Shown: piece by piece, positions 11,949 through 25,018 of the stretch
How the letters are laid out: each line of letters opens with the position of its first letter
Position numbering within the stretch: the first letter of the stretch is position 1
Assembly: GCA_007570785.1 (NCBI GenBank)
Contig: ML662479.1
Span: 289,670 to 353,669 of the forward strand
Reading direction: 5' to 3'
DNA from: Antilocapra americana
Taxonomy: Eukaryota > Chordata > Mammalia > Artiodactyla > Antilocapridae
Length of the DNA: 64,000 bases
The notes under the pieces: model-generated
Told to the model about the DNA's origin: nothing
Seen by the model: only the letters and a program-made list of their open reading frames with translations
Database searches by the model: none
Program-made: the position numbers and the translations under genes

Positions 11949-12032
11949 CTCGTGGATCTGGGTGCTGAGCTTGCTGTTGGTCTTGGTCAGGTGGTTCACC
12001 TTGACTTCAGCTTGCAGGTCGTCAAGAGTTTT
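11949..12032 (-). pseudogene. MYH16: MYH16 rod exon, one codon shorter
   Basis: It encodes KTLDDLQAEVKVNHLTKTNS and KLSTQIHE; the family has QAEEDKVNHL, so one codon is deleted without shifting the frame. Acceptor (ttccag) and donor (GAG|GTAATG) are present. Confidence 0.92.
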
Positions 12033-12059
12033 CTGGAAAGATACACATGTGTGTCCCAC

Positions 12060-14140
12060 GAGGCGATTGGGAGCAGCTGAACAGAGCTGGTTCTCTGCCC
12101 TCACTTCTGGGCCGAGTCGATGATGTCAGTGATCAGTGCAGAGCACCTGCTCCTGAGTGATGCGTGAGCCCAGGGCAGACCGATCACCCGTCAGCCGCAG
12201 GTGGGCCCCATGGGCAGCTGGGAGCTCTGGCTCTCCGAGGGCCATATAGGAAATCTGCGGGGGTGTGGCTTCTGGTCATCATAATGCTTGGCGTCCTCAC
12301 TATGTGGGTGTTTGGTTTTGCTGGATGTCTGGTTTTGCTCTGGATGATAGTTCATGAAGAATAATTCTGCAGTCTAGCCAGACATTCATGCAAGTAAACA
12401 ACTAGTTATGCTTTTCTGAACCTAGAACTCAGTACCTCTTCACATTTAACTCAAAAATTTTTTTTCATTTAGCATACACATTTTAAAAGAATGATCTACC
12501 ATGAAAACTGAGAGGATTTACTTGTTATTGAAACTTCCCTGAGAATTATTCTCTGTTTCATAAAATCTCATCACTGGCAGCACCCACACTTGGCTGCCTA
12601 AGTCGCTAACACCCCCTCCAGTGCCCATCTGCCGCCATCAGAGACGGGCTTGGGCAGGCTGCACTCTCAGATCCGCCTGAGCTTTTGCACTTTGACAGCT
12701 TCATTATTTATTATGAATTAATGTCACTCATTTTTCCATTTATGTGGAAGGGCACCCAACTGATTTTCCTGAAGTTATGTATTAGTTCCATTATCATTGT
12801 CTTCAATTCAGGATGGTAAGAGGGCCTTCCAAAAAGCTGATCCTCATTGTGAGTTATCCATTTGCCAATTTACCTACTCACTAAGTTTATTTGTAATCCC
12901 CAAATCAATACTCACGGTGCTTTTGCGGTCATTCGCGGACACACAGCAGCGAAAATGTCAAGTCGCCTGAGGAGCACATTCCCAGCTGATGTTGGATAAA
13001 CGATGTTCTATCATTCTCCGTTCAGCTCCTACTGCAAACAAGTGTCCTTTTCCTGGTCTGTTTAGTGCCAGCTTTTTTTACATCGGTGCTTTTTTCTGGT
13101 GATTTCACTGCTTATGTTGCCACCAAGCACAGGGCCACCATGCTGCCTGGTGTTCCTGACACAAGAAGGCTCTGAAGTGCTTTGCCGAGAAAATCTGTGT
13201 GTCGGATGAGCTTTGTTCAGGCCTGAGATACAGTGACTGTTGACCGTGAGTTCAGTGTCAAGGAATCAACAATATGTACTAAACATTGTGTGTTTTCCAA
13301 CAGAAACACACATAAAACAAGACAACGTCTACGTCAAAATCATATGTATGATGTGTTGATGGGTTGAGAAAAACACTGACCAAAGGTTTGCAGGAACCTA
13401 ACCCCGTATTTCCCCGAGAGCAGAGGTTCAGGCTTTGCTAATTCAGTGACTTCACCACCCTGAATAATGAGAACTGAGTGTGTTTGTTGTAAAAGGGGGC
13501 TCTGGGTTTGATGTGACGGAGAGTCACAGCCTAAGGGGAGGCGGCAGAGAGAGGCACTCTGGAGACATACATAGATCCATGATGTCAGCACACACAGGGA
13601 TGCGGGTCCGCTGAATCTGGCTCCGGGCTTCAGCTTGCTCTTGGAGCCTATCCGGGCTGGGAGGTGTTCCGTGCCGCCGTCAGCACTGATGGGTGGTCAG
13701 AGCTGGCTCTGCACTCAGAGCCCATAGCAGTCAGGTGGGGTCCCTGTGACCTCAAGGGCTCACATCTGTCGTTGGTGCAATGAATCAAGGTTTGCTGGTG
13801 CCTTAGAGCTCCAGGGCGTCTCCATGGGCCCACTCCGTCCTTACGATGCTAGGAGCATCCCTCCCTGGTGCTGGACCATTCTGACCCACACCTGCTGCCC
13901 CCTTCACTCTGAACCTGTCCTAGTTTGGGTGATAAATGACACGATCACCCTGCTACAGCAAACCTGGAAGGGAGGCCGCCAGTGACCGTGCCCACTTGAT
14001 GGATGAAGGCACTGTGATTCAGGGATACTCTATGACTTCCCAGGAGCCCCAGCTGAGGGGTGGCAAAACTGGGATTTGAATAGGAGTCTCCTGTCTCTGA
14101 CCCCTGCCTGCTCCTTCAAGGGGAGAGGCAGGCAATACCT
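12060..14140. other. MYH16: MYH16 intron, mostly unassigned
   Basis: No exon was recognised here. Part of it (about 12890-13500) reads like an old DNA-transposon fossil with cgcggacacacagcagcg and ggaacctaaccccgtatttc, possibly Tigger/pogo-like. I am not sure of the family. Confidence 0.4.
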
Positions 14141-14142
14141 AC

Positions 14143-14247
14143 CTGATGCAGCTCCTCTAGCGCCCTCTTCTCCTTCCGGAGCTTGGCAATGGAGTCTTCT
14201 CGAAGGGAGAGGTCCCCAGTCAGCGAACAGGCTTTGTGATCCAGGGC
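14143..14247 (-). pseudogene. MYH16: MYH16 rod exon, intact
   Basis: It encodes ALDHKACSLTGDLSLREDSI and AKLRKEKRALEELHQ. The TGDLSLREDSIAKL segment is the part I associate specifically with MYH16, since other sarcomeric myosins have AGLDE.IAKL here. The frame is open; acceptor (cctcag) and donor (CAG|GTAGGT) are good. Confidence 0.93.
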
Positions 14248-15191
14248 CTGAGGGTGGGGTGGGGGACTTTAAGGCTGGGAATATCTTTGGGGGCAGGGGG
14301 AGGAGGTACATGCTCCAAGAGAAGGTCTTCATCATGGCTACACCCCAGAGTCACCTGAGGGCCTAGAAGATGCCAACGCCCAACCAAGTCAAGATCTCGG
14401 GGTGAGGGGGCAGCTAGGACACCGTCAGGCCTTGACTACTCAACACCTGGTCCTCGAGCAGCAGCCGTGGCATCACCCGGGACTGTGTTGGGAACACAGC
14501 CCCTCGGCCGCACCAGACTTGCCGGCCCAGAGTCTGCATCTTATTGAGGTCCTGGTGGTCCGTGTGCACCTCAGCACTGGAGATACCGCCCCCCCCCGTC
14601 CACCTTCCCTTGCTGGGGGTCCCACCCATGTGAGGTTGGAAGGGGGTCTGGGGCTGAGGGCCTGCCAGACAGTGCCAGGAGCCGAGGAGCTGTGTGCAGG
14701 GGCAGCGACTGCTTATTTGGGCAGAAACTGAGCAGCTAAAGGTGACTCCACCTTACAGTAGGGTTGCTTCTTCTGGGAAGGGAGGTGCGGATATTGTTGG
14801 TGGTGCAGAGGGATGTTCTGTGAGGGGCCCTGGGGATGCCAAGGCTGAGTGGGCAGTGGGCCAGGCAGACACCCAGGATCCCAGGCACAAGGAGACCCAG
14901 CCAGGCCCAGGTGTCCCCACAAATGGAGCAGCCCTCGGCCCCCTGAGTCAGCTGCTCCATCTGACATCATAGCACGGGCCGTGCGTGGCTACTGAGCCCT
15001 CAGAATGCAGCCAGGTCAACTGAGGAGCCACCTTTGAAATTGTGCTGAATTAAGTTAATAGCTGCATCTGGCTGGCAGCTTGGGTCCCGGGCAGCACTGC
15101 TGGGGGGTTCTAGGTGTGGCTTCTACAGGGCGAGCCGACTAGGGGTTCCCTGGCCCTGGGGGGACTAGAGTCAGGCCTGGGGCCTCCCCAC

Positions 15192-15423
15192 CTGCTTCCC
15201 CTTCTCCTTCTCTTGGCCATCATGGTCTCCCAGGCCCTCCAGGTCCCACCTGAGGTCGCTCAGCTCCCCCTCCAGCTTGCGCTTGTCAGCGCTCAAACAA
15301 GGCTGACGGGCCCTCCTCCTCCTCCAGCCACTCTCACCTGTTGGAGATCTGGCTCTCCAGCCCTATCTTGGCCTTCATCATCGGGGTCAGGCGCTCCTCC
15401 ACGTCCAGCAGGTTCTCTTGCTC
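15192..15423 (-). pseudogene. MYH16: MYH16 S2 exon with TGA and frameshifts
   Basis: It opens EQENLLDVEERLTPMMKAKI and GLESQISNR, then TGA (15334-15336) where the family reads MRERLEEEEG. Beyond it EWLEEEEG is readable, then further indels break the segment corresponding to KRKLEGELSDLKRDLEGLE. The acceptor (ccaccag) and donor (CAG|GTGGGG) remain. Length is 232 nt, shorter than the roughly 243 nt usual. Confidence 0.9.
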
Positions 15424-16950
15424 CTGGTGGAGGAAAGCGTGTTCATCAAAGGCAGGGTCCCAGCACCTGCAGGGGACAATGACTGCAAACAGGCCTGGGG
15501 CTGGTGGGCCCCAAGCAAACGTGTCCTGGGGTTGGACAGGGAGCCGGGCCATCGCCAAGCTCCTTGCCAATGTGCGGGACCAGGCGTCGTCCAGGAGTGC
15601 GGTCCCCAGACCAGCAGCAGCAGCATCACCAGCAAGCCGGTTAGGATGCGACATCTCAGGCTGCACCTGTGACCTGTTCATCTGAATCTGCGTCTTAACG
15701 AGATCCCAGGTGGTCAGATGCACCTCGAGGTGTTAGGAGCGTGGTCTAGAAGTGTGTCACACACACACTGACACCGGGTGTGACCGTGCTTCCATCCACC
15801 CACGGGGAGGGGCCTCTCCACCCAAATAACTCCCAGCATTGGTTTAGCACTTTTGTGTTAACAATCCGGTTCCCACAGTCTGCAGTTCCTCCTTTTAACA
15901 ATGCTAAGAACAAGTCAGGCAGGCGTTGAGAGAACCGACATGCAGAGGAGGGTGGAGTTGTCAGAAGGCACACAGGCAGTAAGTGGGGGTGTCCCCTGGG
16001 GTCTCCCTGAGATGAGGTCAGTGGCCATGTAGGCAGAAGACCAGATCAGCTAGATGACTTTTAGACTGTGGTATAAAGTTGCTGAAATTCAGTTCTTTGC
16101 AAAGTAAGGGAAAGGGTCACAATGGAGGTCCTTCTTTGATCCCTGTGGTCTCCCTCGGTCTCAGCCTCCCAAACATCAAATGAGGGTCCCGGCTGGAGCA
16201 ACTTCTCCCGACTGTGGAGAGGCTGTGGAGGAACACTGTTAGAGACAGCTTAGGGAAAGCGGGTGGGCGATGCAAGTGCTGGCACCATACTGGCCAAGGA
16301 GACACAGCCGGCCGTGACAGCAGGGAGGGTCAAGAGGGCACTGGGCCCCTCTTGGTCAAGGGTCTTCTACTGATAGCCTTGGAACCATGATCAAGTCTCC
16401 AGAGTTCAGTCAAGTGGACTTCTCTACCCTGAAGATAAACGTGAGAACTGGGTGTCTTTAGGGGTGGTTGTGAAGGTCTAATCAGAGAAGGACCTCTGTA
16501 AACCAGCAGGGTCACGGCAGTGAACCCACTCACTGTGTTGGGAGTCCAGCTTCCCATGGAAACTAGGTCATCTGTTCTCCCTACTGTGTTTGCACTTGAT
16601 GAGAGAGGAAAAGGAGTCAGAGAAAAGAGGACAAGTCCCGAGGTCCTCAGGGGAGCCAGGGGCGCACCTCCCACCATCTTGAAACCCTCCCCATGTCTGG
16701 ATAATCCCCCAGACCCAGCGTGTAGTGTAAGTGTGTGGGCCCAGCCTGCTGCTGTGGGCAAACAGGAATTTGATGGAGATTTTTGGTAGTTGGGTCAAGG
16801 GTGACATGGCAATGAAGGAAAAGTAAGACTGGGAATTCCCCGTGGCCTGGATGGACATGACTTCTTGGAAGACTACCCTCCTTTCCCTTTCTGGGTTTGA
16901 CTCGTGCCAAGGCCCCCAGCTCCTGCCACTGCACCCAAGGCCCCACATAC

Positions 16951-17124
16951 TGCCTGCCACTGGACCACGAGGGCGTTCTTCTCCTGGCTGAGGGTGGCCA
17001 TCTTCTCCTCCAGTTCCTCGACCTTGCCTAGCAGCTCCTGCGCCTTGGACATGGCACTCCTCAGCTTCTCCTCCTTGACCTTCATCTCCTCCTCTTGCTG
17101 AACCATGTTCAGGAGTGGCTTGAC
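16951..17124 (-). pseudogene. MYH16: MYH16 S2 coiled-coil exon
   Basis: It encodes VKPLLNMVQQEEEMKVKEEK, LRSAMSKAQELLGKVEELEE and KMATLSQEKNALVVQWQ, the proximal subfragment-2 coiled coil with clear heptads. The frame is open. The acceptor is cgcccag. The donor is GCA|GTATGT, possibly one base short of the family junction. Confidence 0.92.
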
Positions 17125-17489
17125 CTGGGCGGTGAGGAACACCATAGAGGGTTAGGGGGGATGGGCTTTGCCAGGTGGCTGTGGGGGCTCTGTCTCTGAT
17201 TGGCCCTCATACCTCCTTTGGCATGGAAAGAAGCTCTTGCTGCAGCTGTGGGGTGGAGCCCCTCTCCACAGATACCATGAAGCATCCCTGAGCACCCACC
17301 GAGCAGGTCCATGTTTGCTCAGGACCAGTCCTCACATTGCCCTGGGAGCCGAAATAAGCATTTAGGCACAGTCTTGCTGTGCCCCATGCTTACATCTGAT
17401 CTGTAGGTTCTCTCCACTCAGGGTATCTGGCTGAAATCACAGCTCTGGTTTTCCTTGTCTTTCTGCCTTCCGAGTCCTCTTTCTGTTGC

Positions 17490-17570
17490 TCCCTTGCACT
17501 GTCTTTCTCTCTGTCTGTCTGTCTGTCTCACTCTCTATGTCTCTCTCCATCTCCCTCTCTTTTGCATCTT
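17490..17570 (+). repeat. Pyrimidine-rich (CTGT)n/(CT)n tract
   Basis: Runs of ctgtctgtctgtctgtc and ctctctccatctccctctct form an imperfect simple repeat within a MYH16 intron. Confidence 0.85.
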
Positions 17571-18184
17571 TTGTCTTCTCCCTACCCCAACATGAAGGTC
17601 CAACTCTACACTCTATCCATTTTTCTGGAGGTCAAACACCAGGGATTGGATTAGGAAATGGAAATGGATTAGGGCGGAGGCATTGCCTCACTTTGAGGAT
17701 TTCAGATAAACTTGTCCTCACCAGCCTGGTCTGTGGGAATCTGGGATCCTGCTGTGTGAAGTTTGCATAACAAGGTGATCGGAAGCAACTAAGTAACACT
17801 TTGTATCCCTGCAAAACCTCCCCCAGGGTGTTGCTTTTTCCACTGAATCATCCTGTCCGGTTTAGTTAAATCAGATTAGAGTTTAGTTAACACACTAAGA
17901 ATAAAGGATTTTGAGTTAATTTTACATTTTTACTCATTGGAACAGAAACTTGCTCTGCTATGTTTAATTAGTGAGTTTCCCTTCCTGGTAAATAGAGGCA
18001 GAAAAGTTTTCAGGCTCTGTCTGCTTATCATCTGCTGTCACTTATATCCAGTTTGGAAGGAATCTTAAAGGTTGTTGGTCTGGGGCTTCCCAAAGGGCAG
18101 TTCATAAACTGAGGGGGCAGGAGAGATGGATTTCACCATCCCATGGTATTCTTTGGATTTTCATTGGGGGAAATGGGTGGGGCA

Positions 18185-18440
18185 GGGGGGGTTGGGAGGA
18201 GAAGGGATGAGTTGGGATTGACATAGATAAACTATTGATACTATGTATAAAGTAGCTAATTAACGAGGACCTGTTGAACAGCACAGGGAACTCTACTCTG
18301 TGCTCTGTGCTGACCTAGATGGGAAGCAAATCCAAAAAAGAGTGGATCCGTGGGTACAGCTGATTCACTTTGCTGTAGAGCAGAAGCTAACACAACATGG
18401 TAAAGCGACTACTCCAGTAAAAATTTTAAAAGTTTTGAGA
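18185..18440 (+). mobile_element. Artiodactyl L1 3'-end fragment
   Basis: It has gggattgacatagataaact, then gacctgttgaacagcacagg, and ends with gctaacacaacatggtaaag and a degenerate A-rich tail, the usual 3' UTR of ruminant L1. Confidence 0.8.
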
Positions 18441-18524
18441 AGTAATGTTTTAATAAATGATTTTGAAAAAAAAATTTTTTTTTGAACATGAATAAGAACT
18501 TGTTAAATGTATAGGGCTTTTTGT

Positions 18525-18616
18525 TTTGTTTTGTTTTAGGCCATGTCGGGCATGCGAAGATCTTAGCTCCTCAACCAGAGAGCACGGTTTAACCACTGGA
18601 CCACCAGGGAAGTTCC
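18525..18616 (-). mobile_element. CHR-type SINE, partial
   Basis: It contains gatcttagctcctcaaccag and aaccactggaccaccaggga in reverse orientation. The middle of the element is missing. Confidence 0.7.
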
Positions 18617-19622
18617 TAAATCTTCAGTTTTTATGGATAACTCGCTTGGGATGAGACAGGTAAGGATGCGAAGTTTCCTTTCAAAATAAAAATTTCAAAG
18701 TAAAATGGAGTTGATTTAAGGAAGGAAGGTCAGACACAGAACAGGCGGGGAAAGTACCATGATGTCCAAATTGAAGAAATCCTCGTTTAGCTCGCTTTGC
18801 AATCTCAAGCCCTCCAGCAGGCTGGCCTGTGCACAGCTACCTCTGGCCGTGCTGAGTTTACTGTCCGCGTCCCCCACGGCTGCCCCCACCCCCACCCTTT
18901 CTACTTGTGGTCAGCACTGATTGTTAGAAAGTGCTTTCCTACGGGGAGGGGAAAGAAGCTTCTGCGTGAGTTGTGGGGGGCTCAGGGTCCCCAAAGATGA
19001 CCTGTGGCCTGTCCACCCCTCCATGTAGCTGCCCTGAACACCCTGCCCCTCAAAACAACCCTGGCCTCCGGCCTCCTGAACGCAGCAGCCCTGCACCCGG
19101 TGTCCAGTGGTGTGCTTCCTCATGACGGGGCCCCAGGCGGGATGCCAGGCCCCGACATGACCCGACCCGCGTGTAGTAGGTGGCTCGTGGACTCCTGCAT
19201 TGGTTGAGAGTGGCCTGGTTGCTTGGACACCTGCAGCCCCACCGTCCAGCTGACCCATTCACCCTCACTGCCTCGGAACAGCCTGGGAAAGAAGAGCTGG
19301 GGTCTCATGATTTCCTAAAGCTGAGGACTTCACTGAAGGGGTGGAAGGGGCTTTGGCATGCCCAGGGGTGAGGCACTGAACACCAGGCCCACATTTGGGG
19401 GCGCTCTCTGCATCCTCAGAGGGTTTTATTTTGAGGGGTATGTCCTAGGAGGACACACCATCATTTTTCTCAGGGGGGAATCAATCCCTGTCTGAAGGAA
19501 GGCTGCACTCTTCTCCCAAGGCGCCCTCATTTCCAGACTGGCCCTGCAGCCTCACTAGTCCCTAAGAGGCCTCTCACCCCCAAGAGGCCCTGTGCCGGGA
19601 ACCCAGGCCCCGAGGCCCTCAC

Positions 19623-19704
19623 CTTGTTGCAGAGCTCCCACCAGCCCCAGAAATGCAGCTGCAGGAACTTGCCTGTGTTCCTCTGGATGACCATCAGGCC
19701 CATT
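19623..19704 (-). pseudogene. MYH16: MYH16 lever-arm exon
   Basis: It encodes GLMVIQRNTGKFLQLHFWGW and WELCNK, matching the second IQ region and the start of S2 (family IQRN.RKFL.LRFWGWWKL.NK). The frame is open. The acceptor (ttttgcag) and donor (AAG|GTGAGG) are good. Confidence 0.92.
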
Positions 19705-20532
19705 CTGCAAAAAAGAATCCAGGGTTGCAGGGGTTAAATTGCAGGCATGGGGGCGGGGGAGGGTGATGGGGACTGGCCTCCCCCAATGGAACCAGCTCCT
19801 CTCAGCAGCTTAGGGCTGAGCTCATTCACCGGAAATCCAGAAATCCGTTTAGTCTTCAGACCCCATCCTCTGCAGTCTCTGGAATCAGCCCTCCTGGCCC
19901 CTAACAGCTTCTTTCAACTGCCATTTAGTGGGGGGCTTCTGGACACTGAGTCCCACTATTTAGCCCCTGACTTGTGTCCCTGCCTTTGGCCAGGTCATAG
20001 GGGCCTCTGCTGGTGGCTTTCCAGACTTCACTACTGTTATTATGTCTTCACTACTGTTTTTGTTACTTATACTGTGACCACAAAGGGCCGGAGTCCACCA
20101 CAGGGCCGCCAGAGCTTTTTTCCAATTACCATTTTAGGGAGACGGCTGCAAAACATGATTCTGAGGAGGGCAGGGATTTGAAATGAAGACTTTTGGGTTC
20201 TAATTGTGACTTTCTCTAGCCCAGTACCTTAACCACCCTCTGATCTCAGTTTCCACATCTGTAAAATGGGGTTGCTGGTCCTGCCACACCCCTCTCTCAG
20301 CGTCATCATCTGGATCAAATAAGAAGAAGGCTGTGAGAGTGACTTGTCGATTGTAAAGAGAAAGGTTTGTATCAGGTGGTCCCTGTCGGGAGTTGCACTG
20401 TGTCCCCTCCTAAAAGATACACTGGAGTCCCGCCCCCCAGAACCTGCAACTGTGACCCTATTCGGAAATAGAGTCTTTGCTGACGGAACTACTGAGGTTA
20501 AGATGAGGTCAGACTGGAGTGCATTTGTGTGT

Positions 20533-20747
20533 ACTAAGTCGCTCAGTCGTGTCCGACTTTGTGTGACCCCGTGGACTGTAGCCCCCCAGGCTCCTCTGTC
20601 CATGGGGTTCTCTAGGCAAGAGTACTGGGGTGGGTTGCCACGCCCTCCTCCAGGGGATCTTCCCGACCCTGGGATCAAACCTGCGTCTCTTACATGTCTT
20701 GCTTCGCCAGGCAGGTTCTTTACCATTAGTGCCACCTGGGAAGCCCC
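20533..20747 (-). mobile_element. Bov-A2/Bov-tA SINE
   Basis: It reads gtcgctcagtcgtgtccgac through ggggatcttcccgaccctgg to gccacctgggaagcccc, a near full-length copy in reverse orientation. Confidence 0.92.
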
Positions 20748-21773
20748 CATCCTAGAGTGGGGGTGGCTGGCCTCAGATGCCTGGTGTCCTTACAGAAAGA
20801 AGGGAGACCATGTAAGGACAGGCACAGAAGCCCTTGTGAGGACAGAGGCAGAGACTGGAGTGGTGCGGCCATAGGCCAAGGAGTGCCTGGGCCACCGGGA
20901 CTGCAAGAGGCAGGAGAGGCTTCTCTGCAGGCCTTGGGGGTGCCTGCCCGCTGAGACCTTAACTTCAGGCTCCTGGGCTCCAGAACCGTGGGAAAATAAA
21001 TTTCTGCTGAAGGTTCTTTGGGCCAGCAGAGACTCCATCCGTACTGCCCAGTGTCACTGGTGGAGCTGACCACTGTGAGTGTGGAGGGGTCCCAGCTGCT
21101 GCATGTGAATGGTGAGGCTTCAGTGGGCCCACCCCCTTGGTGCTACCTTCGTTCCAGCATCTTCTTCTTTTTTTTCTTGAAGAAACTGTGCAAAGCAGCT
21201 TTATGGATAACTGAAATTTAAGCTATGTACCTTATGTTATCTATCCTACATTGGATAGTACACATTCTTTTTTTCTTTCTTTGGCATCAAGCATTTTTGT
21301 ATCAGTTCATTTCCCAAATGAATTGACTAAAGATGTAATTACTGGAAAGGTGGCAGATCCTGCTAAGAAACGTAATTAATACAGAATGGGAGGGATGGGG
21401 GGAGGTTTAAGAGAGATATTTTCAGAAGCAAGCTCCTGAGATGGAAACCCTGTTAGGACAAAGAAAAATGTTGCTTTGGAGAAGTGACGTTTTTATGATC
21501 TCCATAAAGCAGTGAGCTAGAAACCACCTTACAGAATCAAAGAACAATAACATCGCAGAGGAAAGCGAACGTGGAGACATCACACAGCCATCCCACTGCA
21601 GTCTACAGACAGGGAAACGGAGCCCCAGAGAGCTCCACCGACTCCTGAAGGTCCCACAGCGAGTCACAGTGCAGACAGCCTCGTAGGACCCAGAGCATCT
21701 GCCCTGCCCCGACTGACTAGCTGTGCGATCCTAAGACAAATGCTTAGCCTCCACGTGCGCCTCAGAGCTCTTT

Positions 21774-22455
<682 letters not shown>

Positions 22456-22699
22456 CTGGGGGAAAGACACAGTGATCTGAGAATAGCCCAGCTCACCAAT
22501 GGCAGAGGCTTGGGGGGTGGGGGTGGGGGTGGCAGTTCAAGAGCAAAGAAGGATGTTTCAGAAGGGTCCTTTGGCATTTGCAGACCCTGGTGCTGGCGTC
22601 TGAGGCCCTTGGGAAACAGCTGGCGTCGGCCTGGACACCTGCCCAGCAGGGCATACCAGCCCAGGTGTCTGTTTCCTCTTGCTCCTTGTTGACCTTCCC

Positions 22700-22850
22700 A
22701 TGGGCTCCAGCCTGGCCTGGCACTTACTAGCTGGGTCACCTCGGACACATCTCCTCACATCTCAGGGCCTCAGTGCCTTATCTGGGAAATGGGGGTGTTG
22801 ATCCCTCCCTTAGAGGGTTACTATAAAAATAGAATAACAGGAGGGAAGTG
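22700..22850 (-). repeat. MIR-like old SINE
   Basis: It shows cacttactagctgggtcacc and tatctgggaaatggggg, typical of MIR. Orientation is uncertain. Confidence 0.65.
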
Positions 22851-22961
22851 TTTCTGCAGACTGTGAAGCTCTGAGTAAAATGTGACAGACTGTTAGGGTC
22901 CTCACTGCTATATAAGGTGACTGCTCGGCAGTAGGATGCCAAGGGGCCTTCCTTCTTTGTT

Positions 22962-23348
22962 GGGCAGCCACTCAGTCGTGTCCAACTCCCCATGACCCCA
23001 TGGACTGCAGCACGCCAGGCCTCCCTGTCCATCACCAACTCCCGGAGCTTGCTCAGACTCATGTCCATCGAGTCTGTGATGCCATCTAACCATCCCATCT
23101 TCTGTCATCCCCTTCTCCTCGCACCTTCAATCTTTTCCAGCATCAGGGTCATTTCTAATGAGTCGGCTCTTAGCATCGGGTGGCCAAAGTATTGGAGCTT
23201 TAGCATCAGTCCTTCCAATGAACACCCGGGACTGATCTCCTTTAGGATGGACTGGTTGGATCTCCTTGCAGTCCAAGGGCCTCTCAAGAGTCTTCTCCAG
23301 CCCCACAGTTCAAAAGCATCAGTTCTTCTTTACTACCTCACAAAACAG
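22962..23348 (-). mobile_element. BovB 3'-end / ART2-type fragment
   Basis: It starts cagccactcagtcgtgtcca and extends through the BovB 3' coding end (reverse of LKLQYFGHPM and SLEGLMLKL) to cagttcaaaagcatc. It is inserted in a MYH16 intron. Confidence 0.9.
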
Positions 23349-24897
23349 GCTCGGGACAGTCATGGTCGCTCGTTGGAGCCCCTCAGATGAATCCTCTATG
23401 TGGTTGCTTGGATACTGAGAGGGAAAAGGTGGAAAAGGATGCTTCTCCCCCCTGCTCTCTTTCCACCAAAACCCCAAAGAGTAGCCGTCATAGGGTAGAG
23501 ACATTGGCCTTGATATTTCCAAGTTACTTGCGGTTGAGGTTTGGTCTCTGAGGAGCAGTGAGGCAAGCCCGTGGCTGGCAAGGCAGAGCCCACATGAGCC
23601 AGAGTCACAGGCGGGGACACCACACACAGGCAGTCATTCTGTTCCTTGTTTTATCCCTGCCGCCAGAGCCTGCCTGGCCGCCAGGGAGCAGAGCTGTCCC
23701 CAGCAGCCCTGGGCCTTTACCTAGACTAAGCAAGGTGCAGTCCGCCTGCCCAGAGGCAGCTGTGTCAGATACAGGCCATTTCAACCCAGCCTCCCTGTTC
23801 ACAGGACTGCGGCCAGGGGCCCTGAGGCCTACTTGGCCCCTAGTTCTATGAAATTGGGCAGGTGACCTCCACACCTTCTCCAGGCTTTCTTAAGTTTCCC
23901 ACCCATCAAAGGGGGGTAGGGGAAGGAGCTAGACTCCGAGGTTTTTTCTGGCTCAGGTATTCAGCAGTTCTGTGACCGAGTTCCCACAAGCCAGTTTAGC
24001 TCAATGGTGCAAGAGGCCAAAGCTAATGGTGCTGGCAGATTTGAGAGCAGTGTGACAATCCCACTAACACCGCTGGCTACCGAGCAAGCTGTAGGAAATT
24101 AGGGACTCTGTTCTGTCCACCTGCATATCCCCAAGCCTGGAACCATGCCTGGCACACAGGAGGTGCTCCGTAGGTGCTGGACGCACATGCAACCTGGAAC
24201 CTCCCCGGGCTTCCAGCCACACCAGGTCAGCAGAGAAGCTGTGCCTGCCTGCGCCCCCCATGAGACCTGGATGGGCAGGCGACCCACTCAGGGCTGCTTG
24301 GCAGCCCGCTCTAAGCCTGATGCAAACCAGTGCCCTTCCCACATCGCCCTGGCTGTCATGTCAGGGTGCAAGCTGCTTGGGCAGCTGTCGATGGACACCT
24401 CCCACCCTCAGCCATGCCCTTCCAATCCCGACAGGATTCTGCAGGGCCAGGAAGTGGAGCAGACACAGGCCCCGTGAGGCAGGGTCAGGCATTCGCTCAG
24501 TCTGAGTCAACCCCAACTCACCTGCCAGCTCAGGGCCAGAGCTCGCGGTGTGGGTGGGCTGGGCTTGGGCATTTCACTCCCAGACCTCGCCTGTACACGT
24601 ACTGTGGTGCCCTGGTCCAATGCAGGACCTTGATTCAGGTTGGTTCCTTTTATTCTTAGAAATGTGGGGCCCATGCATTCCTAAGAAAAGTTCTCCTGTT
24701 CACTGAACGCCACTCTGTCTGAGCTGAGTTCTCACGCGCACGTCTCCCAATCCTGTGAGACTGGCTTTACCAGCCCCAATTTTTCAGAAGAGGAAACAGA
24801 AGCTCTCAGCAGTTTGACCCAACTGGTCCACAGCTGAGCTGGAACTCATATGTCAACACCCACCTTCCTGGGACAAGGCTGAGGGGGAAGACCCTAC

Positions 24898-25018
24898 CTT
24901 GGTGTGTCCGATCTTGTGTTCATCGACATCCAGGTTGACAGACCTCAGGAGCAGCTCTGAGGCCTTCCTGTTGTTCACAAACCCCTGAGGAATCACGCTG
25001 GGGTTCAGCACTTGGTAC
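24898..25018 (-). pseudogene. MYH16: MYH16 converter exon, intact frame
   Basis: It encodes YQVLNPSVIPQGFVNNRKAS and ELLLRSVNLDVDEHKIGHTK, the converter domain segment. The length matches the family, the frame is open, and the acceptor (ccgacag) and donor (AAG|GTAGGG) are intact. It is one of the best preserved exons. Confidence 0.93.

Noticed and set aside
20229..20750. 173- and 176-codon frames on both strands
   Set aside because: They lie over a Bov-A2 SINE and contain its typical translation (GFSRQEYWGGLP).
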